A stretch of DNA of 64,000 nt, taken from the NCBI GenBank assembly GCA_017431945.1, contig JAFRJZ010000026.1, positions 18,736 through 82,735 on the forward strand, in the 5' to 3' direction. The position numbers and the translations under genes are program-made. Source of the DNA: Candidatus Saccharimonadota bacterium. Its GTDB lineage: Bacteria > Patescibacteriota > Saccharimonadia > Saccharimonadales > Saccharimonadaceae. The notes under the pieces were generated by a model that did not search any database, was not told where the DNA came from, and saw only the letters and a list, made by a program, of their open reading frames with translations. Shown piece by piece: positions 24,780 to 34,220 of this stretch. How positions within the stretch are numbered: position 1 is the first letter of the stretch; each line of letters begins with the position of its first letter.

Positions 24780-27700
24780 TTAATTAATTTTGACTTTTTC
24801 AGCGCCTAACAAATCTTTGAGAGCTGATAGCATTACATTATTAGTATCAACGCGGAAAGGCAACCTCAAAGGGCGCTTAGTATCGCCGTCTTTTAGCACC
24901 AAAACAATCTCGCGCACTCCGGGGTGCTGATTACAAATATGGCGAATTTGGTTTAGGGTATCGGTATCGTCGGGATTCTCTAGTAGTATATAGAGGCGCT
25001 CGGGATGGGGGCGAGTGGCGACCGGCTTGCCAGTGACAGGCTTAGCGGGGGCGGGCTGAGGAGCAGGTTTGGTAAATTTGCGCGATTTACTAACACCAGT
25101 AGAACGAGTGCGAACTTTACTAGCCTCGGGCAAGAGTAATTTTTGCCCAGTAGGGCGGTAATTTTCTAATTCTTCGTCGGTGATAACAGTGATGTCTTCG
25201 GCGATAATTTTAATTTCAGTGGCCGGGCGGCCGTCACGGTCGGTGGCGTTGATGCGACCACGTACTTTGATGACGGTATCTTGTTGGATTTTGCCACCAA
25301 CTTGGCTGAATAAATCGGGAAATACAATAACTTCGGTTTCGGAGGTTTTGTTTTCTAATTTAACGAAGGCCATGTGGGTATTAGACTTAGTAAGAATGTT
25401 ACGGACTGACGAGATAATGCCACCGACAGTAATGATTTTGTTGTCGTTTTCGTGATTAATTAAGTCAAAGCCGTGAGTTTGCTCATCAAAATAAGTGTCG
25501 TATTTGTCAAGCGGGTGAGCAGAAAGATAAAGCCCCATCAGTTCGCGCTCCCATAATAACTGCTCTTTTTCGGAAGCTTGGGCGGGAGCAGGCTTAATCT
25601 CAACCTCGGGAATCTGACCAGCATCGCCAAAGGCGCCGAATAAATCAGTCTGACCGTTTTTAGCATCTTTTTGAATCTTGGCGCCGTAGCCTTGGATGGC
25701 TTCAAGATTAAATAATATATCGGAGCGGGTGGCAAATTTGTCAAAAGCACCAGTTTTGATAGCGGCTTCCCAGGATTTTTTATTGAATTTAGTACTATCG
25801 ACGCGCTTAGCAAAATCGCAAATACTCTTGAAGGGGCCATTTTCGTCGCGCTCGGGAATTACGATGTCTTCAATAAGAGATTTACCCATGCCTTTAACGC
25901 CACTGAGGCCAAAACGGATAGTATTTTCACCACCGACAATCGCAAAATCACCATAAGATTGGTTGATGTCTGGGCCGAGGACTTTGAGCCCCATGTGCTG
26001 ACATTCGGACATTTCAATAGCAAGGCGATCGGTAGAGTTCATGTCGGCCGTCATTAGAGCCGCCATGAAAGCATCTGGGTAGTGGGCTTTGAGATAAGCA
26101 GTCCAATAAGCGATTAAAGCATAGCACGCAGCGTGCGACTTATTAAAACAGTAATTAGCAAATTCAAGTAGCTGACTCCAAAAAGTCTCGGCGATTTCTT
26201 CGGTAGCCCCGCCAACTTTGATAGCACCTTCGATAAATTCGGGTTTGACCTTTTTCATTAAGTCAATTTTCTTTTTACCGACTGCTTTGCGTAAAGTGTC
26301 CGCCTGGCCACCGGTAAAACCACACCATTCCTTAGAAATCTGCATGAACTGCTCTTGGTAGATGAGAATACCATAAGTGCTCTTGAGGGCATTCTCAAGG
26401 CCGGGGTGAAGGTAAGTAATCGGTTCCTGGCCATGCTTGCGACGAATAAATGAATCAATAAATTGCATCGGGCCGGGGCGATAAAGCGCCACCATAGCGA
26501 TGATATCTTCAAAAGTAGAGGCTTTGAGATCTTTGAGGTAGCGCTTCATACCGGCAGATTCTAGCTGGAAGACACCGGTAGTCTCGGCGCGTTGGAAAAG
26601 TTCGTAGGTTTTTTGGTCGTCTAGTGGTAGAGTGGAGAGATCAATGTCGTTGTGGTAGACTTTACGCACCATCCTGAGGGCATTATTAATCACTGAAAGG
26701 TTGGAAAGGCCAAGGAAATCCATTTTGAGTAGGCCAATTTCTTCAACGGTGCCCATCGGGAATTGAGCGGCGAGCGGGCCTTTTTGGGAGACTTCAAGGG
26801 GGAGAAACTTGACCAAATCATCAGGGGCGATAATGACACCGCAAGCGTGAACGCCATGATTGCGAATAGTTCCCTCCAGGCGGATGGCAAAATCTAAGAC
26901 CTCTTTGCTGGTGGGGTTGGTCTCGTATTCTTGTTTTAATTCTGGCACATCTTTAATGGCGTCGGCGAGATGGACATGGTGGCCCATGGTGGGGTCGGGC
27001 ACCATCTTGGCGAGGCGATCGGCCTCGGCGTAAGGGACTTCAAGTACGCGGGCGACATCACGCACCGCGTTTTTGGCCATCATTTTACCGAAGGTGACGA
27101 TATTAGAAACGCGCGGTTCAAGAAAATTGCCATCTTTATCTTTTTCAGTATATTTATTAGTACAATAATCAATCACTTCGTCGCGACGCGTATCTTGGAT
27201 GTCGGTATCAATATCGGGCATTGAGATACGGTCGGGATTTAAGAAGCGCTCAAAGAGCAAGTCGTATTTGAGTGGGTCAAGATCGGTGATTTTGAGGGCG
27301 TAGGCGAGAATGGAGCCAGCGGCCGAGCCACGCCCGGGACCAAAGACAATACGCTGGGATTTGCCCCAGTTAATAAAATCTTGGACAATCAAAAAGTAGC
27401 CATTGTATCCCATTTTATCAACTACTGATAATTCATAATCAATACGCGGGAGGATTTTGTGGAGGTCGTCGCGTTCTTTGTCGGCCGTTTCAAGCAATTT
27501 GCGACAATCTTTGATAGATAATTTTTCGGATTCTTCAAGCGTTTTACCAGCATAACGGTAAGCAAGGCCCTGAAAAACTAAAGTGTCGAGATGTGATTTT
27601 TCAGTCTCGCCTTTAGGTACGGGAAATTTTGGAATTAGAATACGATCAAGATCAAGTTCAACATTACAGCGGTCGGCGATTTGCTTGGTGTTTTTGACAG

Positions 27701-28514
27701 CTTCAGGGCAAGTTTTGCCCCAACGCTTGATAATATCCTCGGGCGGGATGACATGAAGTTCAAAATCTTTGAGGCTCATGCGGTTGGTATCAGAAATATT
27801 GGAGCCGGTACCGACACAAAGTAGGACTTCGTGAGCCTCTTGGTCTTCGTGCTTTAAGTAGTGAGCATCGCAAGTAACTACGAGAGGGAGGTTTAATTCC
27901 TTGGCGTGGTCCATAAACCATTGGTTGATACGATTTTGCTTGTCCCAGTGAGTAGGCGAATCGGGGTGGCCATGATCTTGCATTTCAAGGTAAAAACGGT
28001 CTTTGAAAGTCTGAGCGTACCAATTGATGAGTTCACGAGCGCGCTTATCGTCACCGTTAGCAATAGCTTCAGAAATTTCGGAGCCGGCACAACCCGAGAG
28101 GCAAATTACGCCTTCACTGAATTTTTCTAGCATCTCGTGATCGGTGCGCGGTTTGTAGTATTTACCGTTAATCTCGGCATCGGTAATTAGGCGACAGAGA
28201 TTTTCAAAGCCCTTGTTATTCATCGCTAATAGAGTGACATGAAAGCGTGGTTTGTCTTTTTGTGGGTCCTTGTCAGTACGTTTGCGAGCAGCGACATAAG
28301 CTTCAAGCCCAAGGATGGGCTTGATGTCGTTGTCTTTACAAGTTTTATAAAGCTCCACCAGGCCACTCATGGTACCATGATCAGTAACCGCGACCGCTTC
28401 CATACCATGACTTTTGACAAAATCAACTAGCTCTGGAACTTTGGTTAGACCATCTAACAAAGAATAGTGGGTGTGATTGTGCAGATGAACAAAATCACTG
28501 GGCTTTAAAGTCAT
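24780..28514 (-). CDS. dnaE: DNA polymerase III alpha subunit
   Basis: Replicative polymerase, 1244 residues. An N-terminal PHP domain starts with VHLHNHTHYSLLDG. The polymerase active site has GPGRGSAAGS and the acidic MPDIDTDIQD at about residues 430-438. A helix-hairpin-helix region and an OB-fold (VGGIISSVRNILT) follow. The C-terminal part has a Pro/Lys-rich linker. It shares a base with the stop/start of the upstream gene. Confidence 0.96.
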   Translation of the reverse strand: MTLKPSDFVHLHNHTHYSLLDGLTKVPELVDFVKSHGMEAVAVTDHGTMSGLVELYKTCKDNDIKPILGLEAYVAARKRTDKDPQKDKPRFHVTLLAMNNKGFENLCRLITDAEINGKYYKPRTDHEMLEKFSEGVICLSGCAGSEISEAIANGDDKRARELINWYAQTFKDRFYLEMQDHGHPDSPTHWDKQNRINQWFMDHAKELNLPLVVTCDAHYLKHEDQEAHEVLLCVGTGSNISDTNRMSLKDFELHVIPPEDIIKRWGKTCPEAVKNTKQIADRCNVELDLDRILIPKFPVPKGETEKSHLDTLVFQGLAYRYAGKTLEESEKLSIKDCRKLLETADKERDDLHKILPRIDYELSVVDKMGYNGYFLIVQDFINWGKSQRIVFGPGRGSAAGSILAYALKITDLDPLKYDLLFERFLNPDRISMPDIDTDIQDTRRDEVIDYCTNKYTEKDKDGNFLEPRVSNIVTFGKMMAKNAVRDVARVLEVPYAEADRLAKMVPDPTMGHHVHLADAIKDVPELKQEYETNPTSKEVLDFAIRLEGTIRNHGVHACGVIIAPDDLVKFLPLEVSQKGPLAAQFPMGTVEEIGLLKMDFLGLSNLSVINNALRMVRKVYHNDIDLSTLPLDDQKTYELFQRAETTGVFQLESAGMKRYLKDLKASTFEDIIAMVALYRPGPMQFIDSFIRRKHGQEPITYLHPGLENALKSTYGILIYQEQFMQISKEWCGFTGGQADTLRKAVGKKKIDLMKKVKPEFIEGAIKVGGATEEIAETFWSQLLEFANYCFNKSHAACYALIAYWTAYLKAHYPDAFMAALMTADMNSTDRLAIEMSECQHMGLKVLGPDINQSYGDFAIVGGENTIRFGLSGVKGMGKSLIEDIVIPERDENGPFKSICDFAKRVDSTKFNKKSWEAAIKTGAFDKFATRSDILFNLEAIQGYGAKIQKDAKNGQTDLFGAFGDAGQIPEVEIKPAPAQASEKEQLLWERELMGLYLSAHPLDKYDTYFDEQTHGFDLINHENDNKIITVGGIISSVRNILTKSNTHMAFVKLENKTSETEVIVFPDLFSQVGGKIQQDTVIKVRGRINATDRDGRPATEIKIIAEDITVITDEELENYRPTGQKLLLPEASKVRTRSTGVSKSRKFTKPAPQPAPAKPVTGKPVATRPHPERLYILLENPDDTDTLNQIRHICNQHPGVREIVLVLKDGDTKRPLRLPFRVDTNNVMLSALKDLLGAEKVKIN

Positions 28515-28855
28515 TATTTTGTGGCTTTGCTAGATTTAGTAGTCTTGGTTGATGAGGTTGATGATTTTGACGAGGTTGATGATTTGCGAACGCTCTCATT
28601 GGCAGCGGCGGCTTTGTTGTTAATATAACTGCTAGCAAAAGTCTTGACCACGCCGCCAATTGAAGTCATATCTTTGATGTTGCCAGCAACATCATCGGCT
28701 TTGTCGGCGATTTGCTGGCTAGTAGCAATGACTTGCTTGGCGTCTTTGGTGAGACTGATAATCTTGGCGAGCAAGATAATGGCCAAAACCAAAAAGACAA
28801 ATAGTGTGACAACTAGGATAATGGCGATAATCCATTCGGCAGTGTTTAAATTCAT
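28514..28855 (-). CDS. Small membrane protein with coiled-coil and Ser/Thr/Lys tail
   Basis: 113 residues: one membrane helix (8-30), a coiled-coil-like segment (KDAKQVIATSQQIADKADDVAGNI) and a low-complexity tail of Ser, Thr and Lys. The layout resembles DUF948-type proteins, but family membership is unsure. It overlaps galU by four bases and touches dnaE, hence one operon. Confidence 0.65.
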   Translation of the reverse strand: MNLNTAEWIIAIILVVTLFVFLVLAIILLAKIISLTKDAKQVIATSQQIADKADDVAGNIKDMTSIGGVVKTFASSYINNKAAAANESVRKSSTSSKSSTSSTKTTKSSKATK

Positions 28856-29745
28856 AAGTTACCTCCTTTGATGATTTGTTTAATTTCCTCAGCATAATCT
28901 GAATATTTGAGATTATATTGAAGAAGCGCGAGAAAGTAGTTCTTGGGGTCGCCAGTGGTGAGCCAGTGACCTTCGCTCTTGACGACATATACATCGCCGG
29001 TTTCGGCGAGCTTGGTGACAGCGTCGACAGTCCAGAGCTCATCGTCAAGGCCAACATTTTTGGAATTAAGATATTGAAAAACTTCTGGAGTAAGTAGATA
29101 GCGACCGTAAGAGGTGAGATTGCTGGGAGATAGCTCGGGGGTCTCAGGTTTTTCAACGATGTGACTTAAAGTATGCTTGGCTTCGTCCTTGATGGCGATC
29201 ATGCCGTATTTGTGCCAAACTTCGCGCGGCATCTCTTGAGCAGAAATCACACCCTTGGCATCGGGGTGCTCCTTAAAGGCGTCAATGAGAGTCTTGATAT
29301 CGCTAGCACCGATAATGAGGTCATCACTATAAAGTACCACAAAGGCCTCATCGTCATCAATAAATTCGCGGGCACTGACGATAGGTGAACCATTGCCATA
29401 GGGCAAGCTCTTGTCCTGCTCGATGACGGTAATCTTGGGAAAATCTAGGACTTCTTTGACTGGATCAAAGCGCTCGGCCTTGCCCTGCCTTTCAAGCAGA
29501 ACGCGGACATTTTCGGAAGGATTATGAAAATAATCGTCATAAATCTCTTTACTTTTAGTGCCAGGGGTGGCAACGATGATAATCTCGGTGATGCCAGCGG
29601 CGACACATTCTTCAATACAAAGTTGCATCACTGGCTTGGCACCCATAGGGGTCATGGCCTTAGGGATAGTCTTGGTAATTGGTAAGAAACGACTGGCAAA
29701 ACCAGCGTCGGTAATGATGGCTTTGGTGGGTGTTTTATAGCTCAT
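28852..29745 (-). CDS. galU: UTP-glucose-1-phosphate uridylyltransferase
   Basis: Makes UDP-glucose for surface polysaccharides. The 297-residue protein shows the nucleotide-binding GFASRFLPITKTIPKAMTPMGAKPVMQ, the VEQDKSLPYGNGSPI loop and VLYSDDL. It is the first gene of the galU-28514-dnaE operon, with a consensus promoter at 29760-29788. Confidence 0.93.
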   Translation of the reverse strand: MSYKTPTKAIITDAGFASRFLPITKTIPKAMTPMGAKPVMQLCIEECVAAGITEIIIVATPGTKSKEIYDDYFHNPSENVRVLLERQGKAERFDPVKEVLDFPKITVIEQDKSLPYGNGSPIVSAREFIDDDEAFVVLYSDDLIIGASDIKTLIDAFKEHPDAKGVISAQEMPREVWHKYGMIAIKDEAKHTLSHIVEKPETPELSPSNLTSYGRYLLTPEVFQYLNSKNVGLDDELWTVDAVTKLAETGDVYVVKSEGHWLTTGDPKNYFLALLQYNLKYSDYAEEIKQIIKGGNL

Positions 29746-29759
29746 TGGTATAACTCCTT

Positions 29760-29788
29760 ATTATATCACATTATTTCTTTTTTGTCAA
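29760..29788 (-). promoter_or_regulatory. Consensus promoter of galU
   Basis: TTGACA, a 17-base spacer and TATAAT immediately upstream of an AGGAG ribosome site. It overlaps the 3' end of the gene at 29771-30403. Confidence 0.8.
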
Positions 29789-30403
29789 CCTACCTTGGGA
29801 TTTGGAAATTTTGGGGGTAGATTTCTTATGAGCAGTACTGCGGGCGAGGCGGTCTTCTTCTTTTTGGTCGCGATTGTGGACACCGTAAATGAGGTCAGAA
29901 AGCCCGATAATCATAAGGTAAGAACCAAAGAATTTGACAAAAGTGCCGGGACTGAAATGCCCGGAATTAAAGACGATAAAGGCAAAGATGATGCCACAAA
30001 TGCCACAAAGAAGCCAGATAAAGCGATCGGTGGTATCGTCAATGGAACGGATGGCAATTAAAATCTCAAAGACGCCCCGCACCAAAGCGTAGGCAGAGAG
30101 TATAATCATCGCGACGGCAGAGTTCTGCGAGAGTGAAGCGAGCAGAGCGAGAGCGGTGACTAGTTCAAAAATGGCAATAACTGCCGAAAAGCCCCAGGTA
30201 CTGCGGAAATGTTCGCGGTGGAGGACATTAAAAAGCTCAATCAGCCCAAGAATTAAGAGCATACAGCTGATAGTAGCGGTGAGAAATGTGGTATCTTGAC
30301 TGTTGGAAAACAGGACGAACCAGCCAAAGATAAGCGCAACCACACCCTCGACGCCAAAGACTAACCAGTGGCTATCGATATATTTACGTTGGATTTTAGG
30401 CAT
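29771..30403 (-). CDS. HdeD/DUF308-like multi-pass membrane protein
   Basis: 210 residues with about six membrane helices in the short-loop pattern of the HdeD/DUF308 family (GVVALIFGWFVLF..., then repeated paired helices) and a basic C-terminal tail. HdeD in E. coli is linked to acid resistance; here the function is unknown. A TATAAT and an AAGGAG stand before the ATG. Confidence 0.7.
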   Translation of the reverse strand: MPKIQRKYIDSHWLVFGVEGVVALIFGWFVLFSNSQDTTFLTATISCMLLILGLIELFNVLHREHFRSTWGFSAVIAIFELVTALALLASLSQNSAVAMIILSAYALVRGVFEILIAIRSIDDTTDRFIWLLCGICGIIFAFIVFNSGHFSPGTFVKFFGSYLMIIGLSDLIYGVHNRDQKEEDRLARSTAHKKSTPKISKSQGRLTKKK

Positions 30404-30441
30404 AATATTTCTCCTTTGCCTTAATTATATCACAAGTGGCA

Positions 30442-31461
30442 CTAGACATGGCGGACTTTTTTGCGAATAGTTTCGATAGTTTTGGTGGCGAGGTATTTTT
30501 TGGGGTCGATGATAAGATCGTGGGCGGGGGTGTATTTGAGCTCAGTGACGCCAAAACTGCGTTTAAAACTAGAGACGCCATAAAAGCGGTGTTTAGTATC
30601 GTCAAGATCAACGATGCCCCAAAAGTTGTAGCGACCGATGCCTTTTTGGCGGGCATCACGCATCGCTTCTAGGTGGAGTAAGGGCGCGGCAGAGTACTTG
30701 GTACCGAGGTCGCTTGAAACACCATAGTGGTAGCTGGCCTCGTTGCCGTAGAAAATGATGAAATTTTGGGCAAGAATTTCATCGCCGAGTTTGGCAGTAT
30801 ACATAGTGACTTCGTGATTTTTGGCAAAAGCAATGAACTGTTTGGTGAGAAAATCCTCGGAAAAGGCGTAAAACTTTTGACGTGCGGCGGTCTGAAGCTG
30901 AATTTGGTAAAAAGTTTTGACAGAAGCGGGATCTTCGGACTTTTCAATAGTGATATTATTTTTCTGGGCTTTGCGAATCTTGCGGCGTAGACCCTGAGAG
31001 GCGCCTTGGAGGATTTCTTCTTCGGTTTTGCTAAGATCGAGGATGCCGGCGTATTCAACTGAGAGGTACATAGGAGCTTTCCTCAGTCCAAGGTCAGCCA
31101 TGAGTTTTAATGACTCAGCAGAGAGTTCAAGTTGCGGGCGAACTCTGACAAAAGCACAGTGATTTTTAATTCCCTGCTCTTTGATGTCGGCAAAAACCGC
31201 CTTAACGAGTTTGCGGTCAGTCCAGTCTAAAATCGGACCGCCGGCGATTGCTAGGTGATGACCACGTTTGGCAAGCTCAACTACGCCGGCATAGGCGGAG
31301 ATAATTTTACCCTTATCATCTACCGCGATACGGCGAACGATAGGATTGCCACGCGAGGCATGAAATTCGTAAAAATCCCAAGATTGAAGAAAGTTGGCTT
31401 CGGGATGACTGGTGACAAACTTGTCCCATTTGGTGCGAGAAGTAGCATCAGTAATTTTCAT
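30442..31461 (-). CDS. FemAB-family peptidyltransferase (copy 1)
   Basis: 339 residues of the FemX/FemA/FemB type (double GNAT fold), which adds amino acids from aminoacyl-tRNA to lipid II and so builds peptidoglycan cross-bridges. The N-terminal FLQSWDFYEFHASRGNPIVR and the C-terminal NFWGIVDLDDTKHRFYGVSSFKRSFG typify the family. Its start overlaps the stop of the second FemAB gene. Confidence 0.87.
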   Translation of the reverse strand: MKITDATSRTKWDKFVTSHPEANFLQSWDFYEFHASRGNPIVRRIAVDDKGKIISAYAGVVELAKRGHHLAIAGGPILDWTDRKLVKAVFADIKEQGIKNHCAFVRVRPQLELSAESLKLMADLGLRKAPMYLSVEYAGILDLSKTEEEILQGASQGLRRKIRKAQKNNITIEKSEDPASVKTFYQIQLQTAARQKFYAFSEDFLTKQFIAFAKNHEVTMYTAKLGDEILAQNFIIFYGNEASYHYGVSSDLGTKYSAAPLLHLEAMRDARQKGIGRYNFWGIVDLDDTKHRFYGVSSFKRSFGVTELKYTPAHDLIIDPKKYLATKTIETIRKKVRHV

Positions 31462-32456
31462 TAGAGGTGTCTCCTTTTTTTGCGGACGGTTTCAATGGCA
31501 AAGTTTACTTTGTAGCGAATCGGATCAATGATAAGGTCATGAGCGGGGATAAATTCGGTGACCTCGCCACCAAAACCAGTCTTAAAAGTGGTGACACCGG
31601 CATAGCGGTGGTTGGGCTGATTTTTAGGAGCAATGCCCCAGAGGTTGTAACGTTTGATGCCCTGTTTTTTAAGGTCTCTAATAACTTGCCATTGGAGAGC
31701 GTAGGCGCCAGGAAGCTTGCGATTAAGGTCGGTACTGGCAGCCTCGTAATAGTCACCCTCGCCGTTGCCAGTGAGGATGAGGCCGTAAGCAATTGGTTCG
31801 CCTTCCTTAGTGGTGGCTTTGTAAATCATCGCATTATCTTGAAAAGCTTTGTGTTCAGCCATCAAGACATCAAGAGTGGGCGGAATAAAGTGCTGGCGCG
31901 CGGCGGTTTGGGTCTGTATCTTATGAAACTCTTTGAAAATCGCTTCAGTATTGGACTTTTCTACTTTGATTTCAAGTTTGCCGGCGCGACGAACTTCGTA
32001 ACGAGTCTGGCGACGCATATTGGCGAGTAGTTCATCTTCGGGAGGGGTAAGATCAATCATTACGGTGTGCTCGGCGGCAAGGTGCATAGGGGCAATTTTT
32101 AACCCCAGTTTGGCAAGCTTGGCGCGGTTTTCTTTGGAGTCCAAAATTTGAGGACGGATACGGACAAAGGCACAGTTAAGGTCAGTAGCGACCTTTTTTA
32201 GCTTGGTAAACACTGCGTTAATGGCGGCTTCGTCGTCCCAATCCAGGATGGGGCCACCCGGCACTTCAAGGTAGTGCCCGCGCTTGGCGTGCTTATCAAA
32301 GGCAACGAATAGGCCATGGTCGGTAATTTCAATCAGGGGCGAAAAACCCATCAAGCGGTTGGCTTCAGCCCATACCTTGGTTTGGAGAAAATTAGCTTCG
32401 GGGTGAGCTTTGATGATTTTTTGCCATTTGGCGCGCTGGTCACTGCTAATCTTCAT
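31461..32456 (-). CDS. FemAB-family peptidyltransferase (copy 2)
   Basis: 331 residues, paralogue of the neighbour (FLQTKVWAEANRLMGFSP; YNLWGIAPKNQPNHRYAGVTTFKTGFGG). Two tandem members suggest that two successive residues are added, as by FemA and FemB. It overlaps the aminotransferase gene by 11 bases, and the cluster with a Mur ligase supports a wall role. Confidence 0.87.
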   Translation of the reverse strand: MKISSDQRAKWQKIIKAHPEANFLQTKVWAEANRLMGFSPLIEITDHGLFVAFDKHAKRGHYLEVPGGPILDWDDEAAINAVFTKLKKVATDLNCAFVRIRPQILDSKENRAKLAKLGLKIAPMHLAAEHTVMIDLTPPEDELLANMRRQTRYEVRRAGKLEIKVEKSNTEAIFKEFHKIQTQTAARQHFIPPTLDVLMAEHKAFQDNAMIYKATTKEGEPIAYGLILTGNGEGDYYEAASTDLNRKLPGAYALQWQVIRDLKKQGIKRYNLWGIAPKNQPNHRYAGVTTFKTGFGGEVTEFIPAHDLIIDPIRYKVNFAIETVRKKRRHL

Positions 32457-33543
32457 AGGGGTGCTCCTTGATAATTTTAACGGCGGGCTTTAGTTGTTCC
32501 TTGCTATAATAATCGGGTAAATTAACGATGTGAGCGGAGATTTTGGTGGCATTGGGGCACTCAGCTTCGTCAAAATGGACTTTTTTGTAGTAGCGGGCGG
32601 GCGAAATTGGGGTTTCGTACCAGATTTCTTGGAAAATATAACCTTGGTCGGCTAATTTGGCGAGAACTCGGTCGCGATTGTCTACTAGATATGGCTCGCG
32701 TAGGGGTGGGCGGCGACGGGCGGGGCGAGCCTTGAGTTTGCTAAGGGCGAGGCGAGCCTGCCAGTGGGTGAGGCGGACTTTGGGATCGAGCACTGCGTCG
32801 GCCGAACGCTCAATCAGCCTTAGCTTCAAGAATACGCCGGTGACGATTTTGTGAGCATGAAGGTGGCGAGCCCCGCGCATAATCGCACCGAGTACGGGGT
32901 ACCAGCGGTCGCGCAGGGAGTCAGAAAGTGGCGTGCGCTCCAATGGTTGAGTCACAGTAACATCATGCATGATGAGAGCACCGCCCGAGATAGTATCAAT
33001 AGATTTACCCTTGCCAAAAGATAGGGCCGTAGCATTGCCGACGGTGCCAACCTCGCGACCATCTTTATATTTAGTGCCAGTGCAATGCGCTAAATCTTCA
33101 ATAATTATCAGCTGGTGCTGTTTGGCAATTTTTTCTATTTTAGCAATATCAACGGTGATACCGAGTGAATTTTGAATAATAATTGCTTTTAAATTGGGGT
33201 GCTGTTTGATTTTTGATTCTAATTCGGTGGCGTCGTAGTGCAAAGTGGCCTCATTGATATCGGCAAAAACTGGAGTGAGGCGAGCCGAGCGTACCGCTTC
33301 AACTACCGCAAAGCAGGTAAAACCATTGACCAGCACCTCTGCATGAGTTGGCAAGAGGAGTTTGAGCGCGTGCGCCAACGCCGAACGGCCATTATGAAAT
33401 AGAGCCACTTTATCGGGGGTGGATTGATAGCGGACCGCTAGATAACGCCGTAAATCCTTGGAATCGTCGGCATTGCCAATCGCAAAGAGATGCTTAAATA
33501 TATCACCAGGCGAATAATTGGCAGACTGACCGAGGAAAAACAT
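32446..33543 (-). CDS. DegT/DnrJ/EryC1-family aminotransferase
   Basis: A PLP-dependent sugar or amino-acid aminotransferase type, 365 residues from ATG 33543; a longer upstream frame lies inside the hydrolase gene and is rejected. The PLP-lysine region reads SFGKGKSIDTISGG (Lys178/180), with ITVDIAKIEKIAKQHQLIIIEDLAH before it. It may make an amino sugar or bridge precursor for the wall. Start and stop overlap as TGATG with the hydrolase. Confidence 0.82.
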   Translation of the reverse strand: MFFLGQSANYSPGDIFKHLFAIGNADDSKDLRRYLAVRYQSTPDKVALFHNGRSALAHALKLLLPTHAEVLVNGFTCFAVVEAVRSARLTPVFADINEATLHYDATELESKIKQHPNLKAIIIQNSLGITVDIAKIEKIAKQHQLIIIEDLAHCTGTKYKDGREVGTVGNATALSFGKGKSIDTISGGALIMHDVTVTQPLERTPLSDSLRDRWYPVLGAIMRGARHLHAHKIVTGVFLKLRLIERSADAVLDPKVRLTHWQARLALSKLKARPARRRPPLREPYLVDNRDRVLAKLADQGYIFQEIWYETPISPARYYKKVHFDEAECPNATKISAHIVNLPDYYSKEQLKPAVKIIKEHPYED

Positions 33544-34220
33544 CACTTTTTTCCCTCTTTTAGGGTAGCGAGGATAGCGCTGGCGAGTTCTTGGGGATGA
33601 GAAATATAGGGTGCGTGAGTCCAACTGTTGAATAATTTTAGCGTGCTGCCAGAGATAGCGCGATGAATCACCGAGGCTTGGCGGGGTGGCGTGACGGTAT
33701 CGGCACGACCCCAAAGGATACTGGTAGGGGTGGTGACCTTAGTGAGGTCAAGATTTTTATCGGAATCAATCATATTAGCGAGAGTCTGCTTCATGTTTTC
33801 AGGGGCTTTAGAATAATCACTAGCGCCAGTTAGTTTATGAACGACTTTTTGCAGATATGGCACTTTTTTGAGTGGAGCGAGGGTCTTACTGAGGTGGCGC
33901 ATGAGGTTGCGCTTGGTGGATTCTTCGTAGACGCCGGCCGAATCAAGCAAAATCAAGTGTTTGAGCTTGTCAGGTTTTTGGTCACAAAGATTTAAAAGGA
34001 TACGACCGCCATTACTGTGACCAAGCGCAATTGCACCATCAGGGATGTTTTGGTCGGCCCATTTGACATATTCGTCGATAGTCCAAACTTTTTGGGAAGG
34101 AGCGGTAAGACCGGGAACATTTAGCATCTTGATATTGACGCCTTTTTCTTTTAATAAAGCGATAGTCTTGGCCCAAGGTTTGGTGGTGTAAGTCCAGCCA
34201 TGAATTACGTATAGCACCAT
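33543..34220 (-). CDS. Alpha/beta hydrolase
   Basis: 225 residues with nucleophile elbow GHSNGG (Ser69), an Asp in LWGRADTVTPP and a His in SWTHAPYISHP, giving a complete Ser-Asp-His set. Substrate unknown. Its position between a Mur ligase and an aminotransferase hints at wall or lipid-precursor chemistry. Confidence 0.82.
   Translation of the reverse strand: MVLYVIHGWTYTTKPWAKTIALLKEKGVNIKMLNVPGLTAPSQKVWTIDEYVKWADQNIPDGAIALGHSNGGRILLNLCDQKPDKLKHLILLDSAGVYEESTKRNLMRHLSKTLAPLKKVPYLQKVVHKLTGASDYSKAPENMKQTLANMIDSDKNLDLTKVTTPTSILWGRADTVTPPRQASVIHRAISGSTLKLFNSWTHAPYISHPQELASAILATLKEGKK

Noticed and set aside
32446..33714. Longer 422-residue start for the DegT aminotransferase
   Set aside because: The extra N-terminus is a shadow of the hydrolase gene; ATG 33543 with the TGATG overlap fits the family.
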